Source: Hemerocallis citrina (lineage: Eukaryota; Streptophyta; Magnoliopsida; Asparagales; Asphodelaceae). Taken from it: a stretch of DNA of 64,000 bases. Positions 45,901 through 56,880 of the stretch are shown here, piece after piece; the first letter of the stretch is position 1, and every line of letters begins with the position of its first letter. The stretch is taken from positions 45,440,458-45,504,457 of the forward strand of contig CM030365.1 in NCBI GenBank assembly GCA_017893485.1, written 5' to 3'. The notes under the pieces were generated by a model that saw nothing but the letters and a program-made list of their open reading frames with translations, did no database searches and was not told where the DNA came from. The position numbers and the translations under genes were made by a program.

Positions 45901-46051
45901 TGTATTCCGCTGTGTTATGTAAAGATTAATGTAATGAAAGTTGAAAATTTTTTATTGGTATTTGGCTGTGTTTAATATTACATTTGAAGTTGATGCTGGG
46001 AATTGTGCCACGTATTTCTGAGATATCATATTGGAAATTCGGGGCGCTACA
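42944..46051 (+). mobile_element. 3' LTR of the chromovirus (3.1 kb)
   Basis: TGTAGTACCC... to GGGGCGCTACA. This is the complete version: it keeps the ~1.4 kb missing from the 5' LTR, including the GTCGAC-pair array (44479-44744) and a block of CCGGAATTAYC motifs roughly every 35 bp (45150-45370). Confidence 0.9.
44479..44744. repeat. Array of eight GTCGAC palindromes in four pairs
   Basis: GTCGAC starts at 44479, 44499, 44560, 44581, 44638, 44659, 44718 and 44739. Within pairs the spacing is 20, 21, 21 and 21 bp; pairs recur every 78-81 bp. Each copy is preceded by A, giving AGTCGAC. The flanks TCTGGAT/C before the first member and TTTACA before the second are partly conserved, suggesting a decayed ~80-bp tandem repeat. 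Confidence 0.9.
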
Positions 46052-46598
46052 CTTATTGCCCCAGCTGACCTCCATTTAGCAAATCCATCCTCAATGCACC
46101 CATTCCCCAAGAAATTCAATGCTCCTTGGTTTGACTCTTACGATGGTGAATTTGACCTGGCCTATCATATTGAGAATTTTAATACTCTCATGAAGATTTA
46201 CCACACCACTGGTGCGTTTCATTGTCGAATGTTCCCCCCAACCTTGTAGGGATCGGTGAGAGAGTGGTACTCTCGCCTGAATCCAGAGTCGATATTCTCC
46301 TTCGTCCAACTCGAGGGACTCTTCATAGCGCACTTTGTTACTAGTCGCAATGCTAAACAAAGTGCTTCTCTGTTGGATTTAAGGCAAAGATATGAAGAAC
46401 TGTTGAAAGACTGTGTCAAGCGCTTCAAAGTAGAAGCAAGGTCCATTTCCTCCCAGGACTCATCAGTGGTGGCCACCGCCTTCCGCAACAACACTGCCCA
46501 CAAATACCTGAAAGCCTCCTTTACGAAAATGCCGCCTCAAGATTTTACCGAGCTCCAAGAGAGGAGTGGTAGGTACTTCAGAGCTGAGGAAGTCTTTC
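46052..46598 (+). pseudogene. Tat-like gag, central part
   Basis: Reads FPKKFNAPWFDSYDGEFDL, HIENFNTLMKIYHTTGAFHC, a TAG, then REWYSRLNPESIFSFVQLE, FVTSRNAKQSASLLDLRQR and FKVEARSISSQDSSVVATAF. This is the retrotransposon gag domain of Tat/Ogre-type elements. It begins at the chromovirus target duplication and stops at the solo-LTR duplication (CTTTC). It is open from 46256 to 46603 except for the TAG near 46247. Confidence 0.8.
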
Positions 46599-47039
46599 TG
46601 TAATACCCCAAAATTTTAAATAATTTTTTAAAGATTTATAAATGAATTAAAATGATATTTGGTGATTTAATATATATTTTTCTAAAATTTACCTTTTTAC
46701 ACGTGCAAAACACATGCAAATAATTTCTTGGAAAGTTCAAAATCAAAAATTATTTTTGGGAAAACTCATTATTTATTATTAGATATTGTTTGTGAATTTT
46801 CTGGATTTTTCTAATAATTATTTGACCTATTTGCAAATATTACAAAAAATATGGACTTTTGTGCAAAATTACCACTTTGAGTCAAATCCGAAATTTTTTA
46901 ATTTCTGGGCTATTCTTGATGGCTGGATAACTCAGTGTTAAAGATATTTGATTTGATTTTATTTTATTTAACTTATTTAACTACTTTATTAAAGAAAGGT
47001 TCATATATGTAAAGTAATAATTTGTTAAAGGATGTTTCC

Positions 47040-48718
47040 TGATGAACACAATATTATTCATTTTTTTAGAGAAATAATCTTAATATAATTAGACATTTAA
47101 AAACTCTATATGTGGTATTTAACTCCTATTTTCTCTTTTCCACAGGAAACAGCTTATAACAGAAAAACGAAGCAGATTTAGGACTTCAAGGATAATACAC
47201 AGCAAACTGCAGAGGATCAGTCGAATGGTTCCCCAACACAGGCGACTGGACAAGAGAAGCTGATTTTCCACAACTCTCGTCACAGTCGACTTACTCCCAA
47301 AACCAGTCGACTGGTATGATCAAATAGGAAATCTTCAGGAGTCTCGACTCAGTCGACTGGTTCGAAGATAAGTCGACTGGTCTGCGGCGGAGTAAACAGA
47401 TAAGATATTCGAAGATTCACCCAAATCTAATTCCGAATCTATTTGAAACCAGATCTTATGCAACGAATCAAATCTAGAGACTGGGAATTGGCAAGAGCAC
47501 GTGGTGAACAGATAAGGAAAGGAAGAAGAAAAGAGAAAGACATAAATCATCAAATCAAGAAGATTTTTTCCTTAAAAAGGGGAAACCCTAATTCTCAGCA
47601 GTACTCTATAAATATCAGAAAAGATCATCTGTAAGGGGATCCGCCAGAATCCAACATCTCTTGGAAGCAACTAAATCACCAAGTTCCTGAACAAGCAACC
47701 AGTGCTTCATTCCATCAACATCGAAGAAGGAGAAAGAAGATCCAGCAACCAGAAGGCAGTCGACTGTGTGACAGCCAGTCGACCATATTGCCGGAATCCA
47801 TTAGTTTATTTCGTCTCTCTTTATTCTTTCATGTTGATCATGTATTTGAACTTGTTAAGCAATAAAGTTATTATTATGTGGAACTAATTTCATAGTTGGG
47901 TAGATCAAAGCCGTAGTTATGTGATGCTATATTCTTCTGAATCCTTCTATGTTACTTATTGATTGAATCTAGTTGAATTGACATAGATTTATAGCAGACA
48001 AATTTGTTCAGGAGTTATAAGTAAAGTCGACTGATGGTGAGAGCCAGTCGACTGCCATACAGAATCTGATATTATCAAGTTTGTGAGTTAGGAATCTGAA
48101 TCTGTTATATGAGCATATTGAGACGACCCGTATCTCGTGCTTATAACGTGTAACAAGGGAATCTTAGGATTCTTGGTTTAATCAACTTGAAGGATCTAGA
48201 TCTGATACCAATTTCTAGAACTTCAAGTGTTTGTTCGTTTCCACTGTTCTTATGTTTTCATTAAGTATAACTTAGTAGATACTATGCTAAAATACTTAAG
48301 GGAAGAAACGAATTAGAGTAGATACCATGCCTAATTCTTGGCTTAGGGAAACAATACTTTAAGGAGTAGATACCATGCCCTTGAAGTGAACAAACATGAG
48401 TAATTAGAAGTAAGTTCAGAAGGTAACTTAGCATTACTAACTATTGGTGGAGACCAACAGCCCAACTATTCAAGAGATATTTGCGATTCAAACACTTCTT
48501 AATTTAGTTTTAATCTTTTCATTTCTTTTAGACTTTTAGAACAAAACTTTATGATTGGTATTTTCTTAGGTTTTATTGATTAGTAAGTTGAAATCTACAA
48601 TCTCCGTGGGATCGACCCTTGCTATTGCTACGCTTTTCTAACGATTCGTGCACTTGCGAGGTTTTATAATTTGTGTCTAGTTAGTCTATTTATTTAGGTA
48701 GCTAGATTACCAACAACA
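47040..48718 (+). mobile_element. 5' LTR of the Athila-like element
   Basis: TGATGAACACAATATT to ACCAACAACA, 1679 bp. GTCGAC pairs lie at 47285/47306, 47352/47372, 47759/47778 and 48026/48047, with a degenerate pair at 47220/47241. A possible TATA box is CTCTATAAATATC near 47605. Its short open frames are identical in the other LTR and are not genes. Confidence 0.95.
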
Positions 48719-48724
48719 AGTTTT

Positions 48725-48742
48725 TGGCGCCGTTGCCAGGGA
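48725..48742 (+). other. Primer-binding site, tRNA-Asp type
   Basis: TGGCGCCGTTGCCAGGGA, six bases after the LTR end, matches the tRNA-Asp-complementary site of Athila-type elements with one mismatch. Confidence 0.85.
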
Positions 48743-48863
48743 TTGTTTAGTATTTTAACTTACAAATCAGTAAAATCTTTTTCTGTTTATTTTATTTTAT
48801 TTCTTCTTTTTCTTTTCTAACATTTTCTTTTAGTTTACTTTCTGCACAAACAGGGTCAGACCA

Positions 48864-48890
48864 GTCGACTGTCTCCAAGGACCAGTCGAC
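48864..48890. repeat. GTCGAC pair in the untranslated leader
   Basis: GTCGAC at 48864 and 48885, 21 bp apart, each within CCAGTCGACTGT, just upstream of the gag start at 48919. Confidence 0.9.
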
Positions 48891-48918
48891 TGTACAGCGA
48901 AGAATTCCAAAAGCAACA

Positions 48919-50733
48919 ATGGGTGAAAGAATATTGAATCGAGTACCAATGCAAGACAAATTCATTCCAAAGAATATTGAGCAACCGTCTTGCATAGCTT
49001 TTCAACCCAAAGTCACAGGGAATATGCATTTATCTCCTCAATTACTTAGCATGGTTCCCCACTTCTTTGGCAGAACAGACGAAGATCCGCACTTACATCT
49101 GCAAGACTTCTTTGATCTTTGCAGGACACAAAGCATCCAAGGGCTTACCTTTGAACAAATCAGGTTAATCTTGTTTCCTTTTTCTTTAAAACTTAATGCT
49201 AAGTTGTGGTATAATTCTTTGGAACCAGGATCAATTAATTCATGGGAGCATTTGGCGACAAAATTCTTGAAAGAGTTCTTTCCAGCCCAGAAGACCAAAC
49301 AACTAAAAAGGGAGATTCTACTCTTCCAACAAAAAGATGGTGATTTGTTTTTCGAGGCATGGACGGACTTCAAAAACAAGCTTTTCAAGTGTCCTACGCA
49401 TAACATACCTAAAGATGATCAGGTATAATCATTCTATGAGGGTTTAAATTACACTAACAAAGCAATTGTTGATTCAGCATGCAATGGAATGTTGATGAGG
49501 AAGAGTGCTGAGGAGGCCTTAGAGCTATTTGAAGAACTCAGCGAGAACTCACAACAATTCTCAACAAGGAGGAGCATCTCAAGAAAACAGGGAGTATTCG
49601 AAATTTCTCATAATAATAACATGCAATTCGAAATGGAAACCATGAACAAAAAGATTGATATGCTTGTGAATTCAACGATGGGTGGTGTAAAAAACCAACC
49701 AAAAGACATTTGTGCAATTTGTTTTCAATCTAACCATACAACTAATTCATGTCCCATGTTTTCTTTCACAGATCAGGAGCGCACAAACTACGTAGAACAG
49801 GGAATGTACCCGCCCCAGAACAATTTTTTTTCAAACACGTATAACCCAGGGTGGCAAAACCATCAAGACAATCAATTTGCACCAGGGCATACGCAGCAAT
49901 TCCAAGGCGGGAATGGGTATGATGAGCCAGCACAAGAACAGGAGAAGTTAAATTTCGAATCCACCATTCTTCAACTACTCCAACGGCAACAACAAACCAG
50001 TGATCAACAAAGACAGGCCATTCAAAAATTGGAACTTCAAATTGGCCAAATTGCTACGGAGTTAAGTGAAAGAAAGACAGGAGAATTTCCATCACAAACC
50101 ATACCTAACCCTAGAGGACAAGAACAGCTCCAATCAAGGACAACACTAGGAGAAGAGACTGAGTTTACAATGTTTGATGCACCACAATTTCCACACGATG
50201 ATCATGAATGTTATAAAGTTGACGTGGTTCCGGAAATTTGCGACCAAACATTTCAAGAAAATAGCGTTGATCCATTACAAGCAACAATTGCGCACCCTCC
50301 ACCACTATCTCAAGTTGAAATGGAATACGACGACTGGAAGATTGCAGAGACAGTACTTCACCATGAAAATCCAGAGTCCTATCCAGGTAAGCTTGCATCT
50401 GTATTTGAAGAGTTGGTATCTGATAACACTTGTGTTCTACAGGTTAAGTCGACTTATGAAGAGGACAAGTCGACTGATGAAACATACAAGTCGACTGAAG
50501 ATCATGACAAGTCGACTGCTCCTAGGACACCTGATGAGGAGCTAAAGCCACTACATGAACACCTGAGGCCACTACTTGATTATTTGGGGAACAACCAGAC
50601 AGTACCTGTGACAGTTGCTGCAAAATTCAGGATGAACAAAGAAGCAAGGCTGCAGGGAGTCTTGCAAAATCACAATGGTGCTTTAAGATGGACCATTGCT
50701 GATAAACTAATGTCAAGATGGTACGGTCCATAA
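48919..50733 (+). pseudogene. Athila-like gag with fused RT and integrase remnants
   Basis: One reading frame of 605 codons with a single in-frame TAA at 49426-49428. Order: N-terminus MGERILNRVPMQDKF; gag domain (VPHFFGRTDEDPHLHLQDF, LFPFSLKLNAKLWYNSL, FFEAWTDFKNKLFKCP); after the stop SFYEGLNYTNKAIVDSACNG; a CCHC-like knuckle CAICFQSNHTTNSCPMF (about 49710-49760); Gln-rich coiled-coil-prone region; four KST heptads (about 50446-50520); then ELKPLHEHLRPLLDYLG and VLQNHNGALRWTIAD, which is the RT approach, fused directly to KLMSRWYGP, the end of integrase. The frame ends at 50733, with integrase-tail phrases continuing in another frame to about 50820. Confidence 0.85.
50448..50516 (+). repeat. 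Four in-frame GTCGAC units at exact 21-bp spacing
   Basis: GTCGAC at 50448, 50469, 50490 and 50511, each within AAGTCGACT, giving heptads that begin Lys-Ser-Thr (KSTYEED, KSTDETY, KSTEDHD, KSTAPRT). The same spacing is seen in the non-coding copies. Confidence 0.9.
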
Positions 50734-51540
50734 AATATTGCACAGGTTTCCCCCACATGGAGCATTGACGACAAATCAAACGTTCTAGGTGAATGGGCAG
50801 AGGGGGGAAAACCTTATAATAAGATGAGTTGTGAGCCGCGAGACATTCAATACATGGCACAACTCATCAAGTCTAGCTGAAGACAAGAAACACAGCGCTT
50901 ATTGGGAGGCAACCCAATTTTTCAGGGGAGTATTTACACTTTCCTTTATTTGCTTTCAGTATTCATTATTTTTCTTTTAGTTCTTTTTATTTTCAGTATC
51001 TCCTTACTAGATGGTGACACATGCCTATTTTTATATTCGAACATTGAGGACAATGTTCCATCTAAGTTTGGGGGTATTAGGGTTAGTTATATTTATCATC
51101 TTTTTAAAATTTTTTTTAGGATAAACAATTTCTTATAAAGTAAGAAGAAGGATACTTATTTACTTTAGGATTGTTGAGTTTCATAAATTCCCTACAAGAT
51201 TATATGAGTCATGCAATTATACATAATAAACAAATATGATGCTTTTTCTGGTAATTATTCCCTTTAAATCTAGTCCTAAACAGAGTTTAAGTAAATAGAG
51301 TAATAGAGAAATAAAAATAAAAAATTGAATAAAGTCAAGCTACTCCAATGTTTTGAGTGCTTAGTAACTAGGGGTATTCATCACCAATGTTTACCTTTAC
51401 GTCAAACGGCAACTTGAAATATGAGTATGCAAAGCACTTTAGAGTTTGTGACCTGCTGAGTAACCGGGTGGATCCATCACAAATGTTTCGCATTCGCGTC
51501 AAAAGGCAAGTGACATCTTTAGAGAAGAGACTATAAAAAA

Positions 51541-51578
<38 letters not shown>

Positions 51579-51873
51579 AGTTTGCTACTCGGTTTGTAGT
51601 AGAGAAAAGGGATAATCACAGACTGAGTAGTTGCATACTATAACTACATTAATCGCATGACAAATATGATTAAGTTTGGGGATTATGACTGAACAATTGC
51701 ACTAGAGAAAGTGGGTATGTTTAATTTTACTTTGTCTGAAATTGTTTATACCATTCTATGCTGATGTCCACATAATAAGAAATCTTGGTGGTTGAGTCTA
51801 TTGTGATTATTATTCTCCCTATTCATAATTTTAGTTTGCTTGAGGACAAGCAAAATCTAAGTTTGGGGGTATT
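50734..51873 (+). other. Athila-type 3' non-coding region with two polypurine-like tracts
   Basis: Contains CTTATTGGGAGGCAACCCAA (near 50900), a conserved Athila 3' motif. GAGGACAATGTTCCATCTAAGTTTGGGGG-like wording occurs near 51047-51075 and again near 51842-51873, the second abutting the 3' LTR. Between them are two diverged copies of an AGTAAC..GG..ATCATCAC-like segment (51362 and 51459) and an A-rich homopolymer (about 51542-51573). Open frames here are not supported. Confidence 0.7.
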
Positions 51874-53552
51874 TGATGAACACAATATTATTCATTTTTT
51901 TAGAGCAATAATCTTAATATAATTAGACATTTAAAAACTCTATATGTGGTATTTAACTCCTATTTTCTCTTTTCCACAGGAAACAGCTTATAACAGAAAA
52001 ACGAAGCAGATTTAGGACTTCAAGGATAATACACAGCAAACTGCAGAGGATCAGTCGAATGGTTCCCCAACACAGGCGACTGGACAAGAGAAGCTGATTT
52101 TCCACAACTCTCGTCACAGTCGACTTACTCCCAAAACCAGTCGACTGGTATGATCAAATAGGAAATCTTCAGGAGTCTCGACTCAGTCGACTGGTTCGAA
52201 GATAAGTCGACTGGTCTGCGGCGGAGTAAACAGATAAGATATTCGAAGATTCACCCAAATCTAATTCCGAATCTATTTGAAACCAGATCTTATGCAACGA
52301 ATCAAATCTAGAGACTGGGAATTGGCAAGAGCACGTGGTGAACAGATAAGGAAAGGAAGAAGAAAAGAGAAAGACATAAATCATCAAATCAAGAAGATTT
52401 TTTCCTTAAAAAGGGGAAACCCTAATTCTCAGCAGTACTCTATAAATATCAGAAAAGATCATCTGTAAGGGGATCCGCCAGAATCCAACATCTCTTGGAA
52501 GCAACTAAATCACCAAGTTCCTGAACAAGCAACCAGTGCTTCATTCCATCAACATCGAAGAAGGAGAAAGAAGATCCAGCAACCAGAAGGCAGTCGACTG
52601 TGTGACAGCCAGTCGACCATATTGCCGGAATCCATTAGTTTATTTCGTCTCTCTTTATTCTTTCATGTTGATCATGTATTTGAACTTGTTAAGCAATAAA
52701 GTTATTATTATGTGGAACTAATTTCATAGTTGGGTAGATCAAAGCCGTAGTTATGTGATGCTATATTCTTCTGAATCCTTCTATATTACTTATTGATTGA
52801 ATCTAGTTGAATTGACATAGATTTATAACAGAAAAATTTGTTCAGGAGTTATAAGTACAGTCGACTGATGGTGAGAGCCAGTCGACTGCCATACAGCATC
52901 TGATATTATCAAGTTTGTGAGTTAGGAATCTGAATCTGTTATATGAGCATATTGAGACGACCCGTATCTCGTGCTTATAACGTGTAACAAGGGAATCTTA
53001 GGATTCTTGGTTTAATCAACTTGAAGGATCTAGATCTGATACCAATTTCTAGAACTTCAAGTGTTTGTTCGTTTCCACTGTTCTTATGTTTTCATTAAGT
53101 ATAACTTAGTAGATACTATGCTAAAATACTTAAGGGAAGAAACGAATTAGAGTAGATACCATACCTAATTCTTGGCTTAGGGAAACAATACTTTAAGGAG
53201 TAGATACCATGCCCTTGAAGTGAACAAACATGAGTAATTAGAAGTAAGTTCAGAAGGTAACTTAGCATTACTAACTATTGGTGGAGACCAACAGCCCAAC
53301 TATTCAAGAGATATTTGTGATTCAAACACTTCTTAATTTAGTTTTAATCTTTTCATTTCTTTTAGACTTTTAGAACAAAACTTTATGATTGGTATTTTCT
53401 TAGGTTTTATTGATTAGTAAGTTGAAATCTACAATCTCTGTGGGATCGACCCTTGCTATTGCTACGCTTTTCTAACGATTCGTGCACTTGCGAGGTTTTA
53501 TAATTTGTGCCTAGTTAGTCTATTTATTTAGGTAGCTAGATTACCAACAACA
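51874..53552 (+). mobile_element. 3' LTR of the Athila-like element
   Basis: 1679 bp, same length as the 5' LTR. GTCGAC pairs are retained at the corresponding positions. Confidence 0.95.
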
Positions 53553-54676
53553 TTTCCATAAACTTGTAAAACCCTAAAAGCTCCAGATTTTGGCCTATAA
53601 AAGAGCCACTACAGCCATCCCTCTCCTCTGCAAAAATAAAATATATTTTTACTATTATTTTCTTGGAGTTTCGAAGCGATGATCTTGGATTTGCAAAAGG
53701 CGGACTTTTTCTCATTCTTTATTAATTCGATTTGATTTCTTCATTGAGGTGAGTGACATTTGTTTGATTTCTTTTTGTTCTAAGCATGTTGTATGTGATG
53801 ATTTGTTGATTTGAAAGTATGTTAGGGTACTATGTGGATATAACGAATTTTGATAAGTAGATGAATTAAAAATTGAATCTTTTCTTGAAACTATACTATT
53901 GATGACCAAAACCTTAATTTGATGACTTGTGGTTGTTAAAGAATCTAAGAGAAATTATGAGTAGGTTGCTTTCATCCATATGCTTGCTGATTTGTTGGAT
54001 TGGACAATTATATATGGGTATGATGCACAAATTTTAACAAAAGTGAAGTTTGTTATTGTTGATGGGTAAGTATACACTGTTGATGCATAAAACCTGATTA
54101 AAATGTCTTTATAATTGTTTATAATCATGGATAAACTGATGAAGATGATCAGGATATGTGTATAACAAGTTATAACACTGAAAGAAACAATGTTTTGAAG
54201 TGAAAGGAGGGTTGTGGTATTTCGAGCCTATGCATAGTTGAAAATGAGAATTTTGGGGGATTTAGTGCATGAATCTGTTGTGCTTTTGGCAATGTGAGAA
54301 CTGGTGTGATATAAACAACCTGAGCTTAATGCTAATATACACTTACAATCGACAAATTTACCAGTTCAAGAAGTAGGCTATGTCAATTAAAAATTAATCC
54401 TGCTATTGATTATATATGAACTTTTTTGGCCACTGTATATACCTATATGGGTACATATATAGAACTAGACACATTATAGTAAGTTACTGATGCTTTGAAG
54501 GTCCTAATTTATTTTATCAACCATCAAGAAACCAGTTCATAGTTTGAGTTAAATAGTAGGTTGCTAAGCTTGGTGAGTATCAGCTTCTCTTGTTTATAAC
54601 TGTAGATTGTTGCTCATGCAGCACTGCCATGCATGTATACACCCAAACAAACTCATTTTTACACATCCTGCATATA

Positions 54677-54712
54677 CCCCCCCCCCCCCCCCCCCCCCCC
54701 CCTTACTCAGCA
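54677..54712. repeat. Poly-C run of about 36 bases
   Basis: Uninterrupted C tract inside the solo LTR, the longest of six in the window. Confidence 0.95.
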
Positions 54713-54749
54713 AAGAAAGATTCTTCTATATACATCATAGATATATATA

Positions 54750-54927
54750 GGGAAATGCTCAGTTGAAAACGCAAATGTTGTGAAAATCCATGAAAACAAC
54801 CTAGGTCATTGTTGGAAACAACGGCCTAGGTTATAACGCATTATAACCTAGACCGTTGTGTCCAACAACGGCCTAGGTGGTTTCCCACGTTTTCATCGAC
54901 ATTTGCGTTTTCAACTGAACATTTCCC
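54750..54927. mobile_element. Foldback MITE A (178 bp)
   Basis: Terminal inverted repeats of 29 bp with one mismatch, beginning GGGAAATGCTCAGTTG and ending CAACTGAACATTTCCC. The interior is also largely palindromic (CAACGGCCTAGGT / ACCTAG.CCGTTG). It is flanked by (TA)n on both sides, consistent with insertion at TA. No coding capacity. Confidence 0.85.
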
Positions 54928-54949
54928 ATATATATATATACATATACTA

Positions 54950-55607
54950 CACTGCAGTAGAGTTTTCCTATGTATCAGATATGTGTATATGTACATATCA
55001 TTAAAGGGATTATATGCATATCTTGCATATAGTTCAAATTCTATACATCTGCATATGAGAAAATTTCTAAATATCTGCATATAGATCAATTTTCTATATA
55101 TCTGCATATGATCTATTTTCTTTGTATCTGCATAAAAAGTCATTTTTCTAACCTGCATATGCTTCCATTTCAGTAGAAGATCATCTTCTATATGTATCTG
55201 CATATCTACATATGGTTTCTTTTTCTTTTTACAACCTGCATTTACTTCTGCAATAGAATGACTTCAATATCCTGTGTATGCTACAACTTAGTAAAGAGTT
55301 ATATATACACCTATATACACTTCACTTCAGTAAAAGGTTTTCTTTGTATCAGATATCATACATACACACGCAAAGGTTTCATCACAGTGAATGGGACTTT
55401 CTTTCTATATTGTATATATACACAGTTACTTCATATCAGTCAAAGGGAATTCATTTTATTTTGCATAACCTGCACATGATCAATTTCTTTATAACCTGCA
55501 TATGAGCTACTTCTATATATCTGCCTATAGCCGAAATTCCTATATTATGCTTATAGTTAAATTTCTATACTCTACATATGTTTTACTTCAAATCAGTGTA
55601 AAGGATT

Positions 55608-55658
<51 letters not shown>

Positions 55659-56022
55659 AAAGCTTCGGTTGTGCACTACCTCTACCGCACACAGCGTGTG
55701 CACTAGGCCTTCGGGCGTTCATATAATCGATCCGAACCGTTCACATTGATTTACACATCTAAATTAGTCTAAATATGTAAAATCAAATCATTTGAAATTC
55801 ATTTACCCATCCATTGAAGTGTTACAAAATTGTATGGCTGAAAAATATTATTTTTTATAGCCACATGATGGATGGACAAATGAATTTCAAATGATTTGAT
55901 TTTGCATATTTAGACTAATTTAGATGTGTAGATCAATGTGAACGGTTCGGATCGAGTATATAAACGCCCGAAGGCCTAGTGCACACGCCGTGTGCACTAG
56001 GGGAGTTCACAACCGAAGCTTT

Positions 56023-56078
<56 letters not shown>

Positions 56079-56880
56079 CTCATATGTTTCCAATCAGTGA
56101 AAAGAGGGATTTACTATATATATACATAACAGAGAAAGGGATACTTTCTATATGTATCAGTTGTCTTATACATATATACATTCATATGCTTCAACTCACA
56201 AATGGGATTCCTCTATATCAGTTATGTATACACTGCTTAGTTCTAACAACTTTTATATCCATACATACTTTTATATCCATACATACTTCATATCAATAAT
56301 TCTTCTAGGTATCAGATACATATATGTATATATTGTAATATCAGTGTGAGGGGATTTCATTCTACATCTTGTACATACATATATGTATTTCATTTCAATA
56401 AAAGACCAACTTCCATGGTTTCTGCATATACTTCATTTCAACAAAAGAGTTTCTCTTTTATATCCTGCATATAGTTCAGCTACTATATTTCTGCTTATAC
56501 TTAAATTCAACAGAAGATCATTTTCTATATATCTATATATGGTCATCTTCTATATATAGATGCATATGTTTCATCTCCTATAACTTGCATACTGATCATC
56601 TATTATATAACCTATATTTGCTTAATTTCAATAAAAAGGGATTCTTCTATATCAGTTAAATACACATATGCTTCTTTTCAGTAAAGGGTCAATTCGTACA
56701 TGTCATATACTTCAACTCAGTAAAAGGGGTTTTCTTCTACATCCTGTGAATGTTCTAATCGGTAAAAGGATCTTTCCATATATCATGAATACACATATGT
56801 GCACTTCATATCAGTAAAGAGGACGTCTTCAAATCTACCTATGCACGAACTTCTTTTAGTAAAGAGTATCTTCTATGTAT
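54950..56880. repeat. Degenerate CTGCATATG / TTCAGTAAAAGG tandem repeat
   Basis: Phrases such as TATATCTGCATATG, CTTCATTTCAGTAAA and GGATTCTTCTATAT recur every ~40-50 bp in loose order. The block is interrupted by MITE B (55655-56026) and its (TA)n flanks. It lies in the transcribed half of the solo LTR. Open frames crossing it are Ile/Tyr/Thr-rich artefacts. Confidence 0.7.
55655..56026. mobile_element. Foldback MITE B (372 bp)
   Basis: Ends AGGGAAAGCTTCGGTTGTG and CACAACCGAAGCTTTCCCT are perfect inverted repeats. The palindrome continues inward (CTAGGCCTTCGGGCG / CGCCCGAAGGCCTAG; CCGAACCGTTCACATTGAT and its complement) so most of the element can fold back. It sits between long (TA)n tracts. 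No gene. Confidence 0.88.

Larger units (their letters stand above)
36357..46051 (+). mobile_element. Ty3/Gypsy chromovirus, nearly complete but disabled
   Basis: 9.7 kb with homologous LTRs (36357-38046 and 42944-46051), a tRNA-iMet primer site, gag with two CCHC knuckles, protease, RT, RNase H, integrase and chromodomain in Gypsy order, and a polypurine tract. Target duplication is CTCAT (36352-36356) against CTTAT (46052-46056), one mismatch. Several stops and frameshifts and a protease active-site change make it inactive. It interrupts the Tat-like gag. Confidence 0.92.
47040..53552 (+). mobile_element. Young non-autonomous Athila-like retrotransposon
   Basis: 6.5 kb with a perfect TTTCC target duplication (47035-47039 and 53553-53557) and two 1679-bp LTRs (47040-48718, 51874-53552) that differ at about ten positions by eye. 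It carries a tRNA-Asp-type primer site, an Athila-type gag, a remnant of pol, the Athila 3' non-coding region and a polypurine tract AAGTTTGGGGGTATT. Protease, RT and integrase are essentially missing, so movement would need enzymes from another element. The low LTR divergence implies recent insertion. Confidence 0.95.

Noticed and set aside
47335..47887. Open frames of 61-72 codons in the Athila-like LTR, repeated at 52169-52721
   Set aside because: Identical in both LTRs because the LTRs are duplicates; short, without domain or start context.
54950..56880. Regularly recurring motifs considered as a CRISPR-like array
   Set aside because: Units are degenerate, spacing is irregular, and the context is a plant LTR; no Cas genes.
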